This document shows positions 8,932 through 10,331 of a stretch of DNA of 10,331 nt, one piece after another. The stretch covers positions 1 to 10,331 of the forward strand of contig LT650027.1 in NCBI GenBank assembly GCA_900128395.1. Reading direction: 5' to 3'. Origin of the DNA: Stramenopiles sp. TOSAG23-2. Its lineage: Eukaryota; Sar. Made by a program: the position numbers and the translations under genes. Every line of letters starts with the position of its first letter. The stretch's first letter is position 1. The notes under the pieces are model-generated. The model was not told the DNA's origin, made no database searches, and was given only the letters and a program-made list of their open reading frames with translations.

Positions 8932-10324
8932 CTACTCCCGCTTTACCCGTTTTGACTTTCTTCTCCTTCCACTTTTTGATTCAATCTTGCGTCTAGTACC
9001 AGTACTACCATTCTTGTTGTACAACTTTAAACTCGCTTCATCTTCCAATGCGACATGTTCGATATTTCTTTTCTCACCAGCATTCTTTTTGTTTTTAGCA
9101 GCATATCTTGCACTTTTCATTTCATGTTTAATGTGTTCGACACCTACTTGTATGGATGATAATGATGATGCTTCTTTCAAACGTTTGCATAGATCTGTTT
9201 TTTTCCCTTTTGTAGATTGACCCAAAGTTAATAATGCCTTTTTAATCTCTTTTACAGTCATTTTTTCTGGTACATTCCAATCAATTTTATCGGGTGCACA
9301 ATGCGATTTAAATACTTTAACTGGTCGTAATGGAGTATTCATCATACTCCTGTTGCTGCTACTGCTACTACCACTTTTACCACCATCATCATCGTTACTG
9401 ACTTTGATTTGGCACTTGTTACATACATAACATGTACGTCCTTTCATGGAAAATGAATTGATAGTATGCCCATACAAACATTTACTTTGATTATAGATAT
9501 ACCTTCTACGTCCATCAAAATTAGATTTTAATTTGTCTTTCTCATCAATAGTTAATATCCTACCATCTTTAAAACTGTGGAGCGTATATATATATATATA
9601 TGAAAGATTGACGAGTTAGCGAGAGATTATTATTATTATTTTTTTTAAATAGGTTTATTGGGGAATAATAGAATATATACACTTACCCACGTTGTAAACA
9701 ATCAACCGAATGATACCATACGTTTGATAATTCTGCATCAGATAAATTTGATACTTTGGTTAATGGATGAACACGTGCTTTGTATAATATTTCTGCTCTG
9801 TAAATATTACCAACACCAGCAATTTTTGATTGATCCATTAAAATATCACCAATCACTGCTTTTTGTTGTGATTTTGTACCATATTTTGTACACCCAAAGA
9901 AAATATTTTTATCTGCATCGCTTCTCAATGGATCTTGTCCTAATTTTTGTTTTTTCATCTCGTATAATGATAAATCGCCATAATTACATGTCATTGCAGA
10001 AAGCATGGCACCAATATTATCTTTTTTATTCGATAATAAACGCAATCTAGTGGTAGGTGTTGGTTCTGGTAACTCATTTAAAGGTGCATTTAAAAATCTT
10101 CCGGACATTCCAAAATGTATATGGACTACAATTGGGGATGCTTTTTTGCCAAAGAAATAAAATAAATTTTTACCAATAGATTCAATACGATGAAGTGGTT
10201 GATTATTGATTAATTTTGCACCTTGCGTAAAACGACCGTTCGGGGAATCGCATTTGAATTTTTTATTCAACAATAATTTGATATGTCTGATGCATACCCG
10301 TCTTACACCATGCCCTTCTACCAT
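8932..10324 (-). CDS. Fpg/Nei-family DNA glycosylase with C-terminal SAP domain, two exons
   Basis: A base-excision repair enzyme that removes oxidised bases and nicks the abasic site. Exon 1 is 10324-9687 and exon 2 is 9574-8932, 426 residues. The start is fixed by the family: the residue after Met is the catalytic N-terminus, here MVEGHG, so Val2 replaces the usual Pro2, with E3 present. K52 (in GKNLFYFF) matches the conserved beta-domain lysine. The helix-two-turn-helix is at about 163-187 (DQSKIAGVGNIYRAE, with N172). Exon 2 supplies the zinc finger, C245-x3-H249-x14-C264-x2-C267, with R259 in the GRT turn. This is a CHCC pattern, as described for NEIL2, rather than the bacterial CCCC. 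A SAP motif (about 318-350, MTVKEIKKALLTLG onward) follows an Asp/Gly/Ser-rich linker and is a DNA-binding module of nuclear proteins. The last 20 residues are strongly basic and may be a nuclear localisation signal. The protein is longer than bacterial Fpg (about 270) because of this tail. Confidence 0.93.
9575..9686 (-). other. Spliceosomal intron in the glycosylase gene (112 bp)
   Basis: Donor GTAAGT follows the first two bases of a Gly codon, and acceptor CCACAG precedes its third (phase 2). Splicing joins the H2TH domain to the zinc-finger exon in frame. It contains ATTCCCC at +21 (9666-9660), an AAT/TTA-rich run, a CTAAC branch-point-like site (9619-9615) about 41 nt before the acceptor, and a TA microsatellite. 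Confidence 0.88.
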
Positions 10325-10331
10325 GATAGTT

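Noticed and set aside
8858-9220. Plus-strand hydrophobic ORF (Leu/Ser-rich)
   Set aside because: It is the antisense shadow of the glycosylase SAP exon and the GA-rich 3' flank; its composition follows from the CT-rich tract.
9658-10050. Plus-strand ORF of about 130 codons
   Set aside because: It is antisense to the conserved H2TH region of the glycosylase exon and has no recognisable protein features.

Overview
This window is nuclear DNA from a eukaryote. It has spliced genes with GT-AG introns of 86-112 bp, an AT-rich background, no Shine-Dalgarno sites or operons, asparagine-rich low-complexity tracts, and proteins of eukaryotic type (DDX41 helicase, peroxisomal alkyl-DHAP synthase). The density (about five genes in 10 kb) and few short introns suggest a unicellular protist. 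A stramenopile such as a diatom or a relative is my best guess, but the taxon is inferred with low confidence.

Layout. Bases 3-1436 (+) hold the C-terminal three quarters of a DDX41/Abstrakt-type DEAD-box helicase, cut by the window edge. It converges on a two-exon crotonase-family (enoyl-CoA hydratase/isomerase) gene at 1796-2805 (-). After about 635 bp without a clear gene comes a two-exon polytopic membrane protein at 3441-4943 (-). I do not recognise it from direct similarity, but its architecture recalls the 7TM chemoreceptor/ion-channel superfamily. A 1.7 kb region between it and the next, divergent gene holds a tandem array of four copies of a 244-bp unit (about 5305-6262). Bases 6617-8521 (+) encode an intronless alkyldihydroxyacetonephosphate synthase with a textbook PTS2 peroxisomal signal. 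It converges on a two-exon Fpg/Nei-family DNA glycosylase with a C-terminal SAP domain at 8932-10324 (-).

The genes do not form a pathway. They cover RNA processing (DDX41), acyl-CoA metabolism (crotonase), ether-lipid synthesis in peroxisomes (AGPS), base-excision repair (Nei-SAP) and a membrane protein, as expected for ordinary eukaryotic gene order.

The signals most worth following are these. (1) A 15-nt hairpin in the 244-bp repeat has a stem that changed at three pairs between copies while pairing was kept. (2) All three introns share an ATTCCCC motif 15-21 nt after the donor, plus a CTAAC branch-point-like site 35-46 nt before the acceptor. (3) The glycosylase combines Val2, a C-x3-H-x14-C-x2-C finger and a SAP domain. 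(4) The membrane protein may be a protist gustatory-receptor-like channel. (5) The AGPS carries a perfect PTS2, which is informative if the host belongs to a lineage thought to lack PTS2 import.
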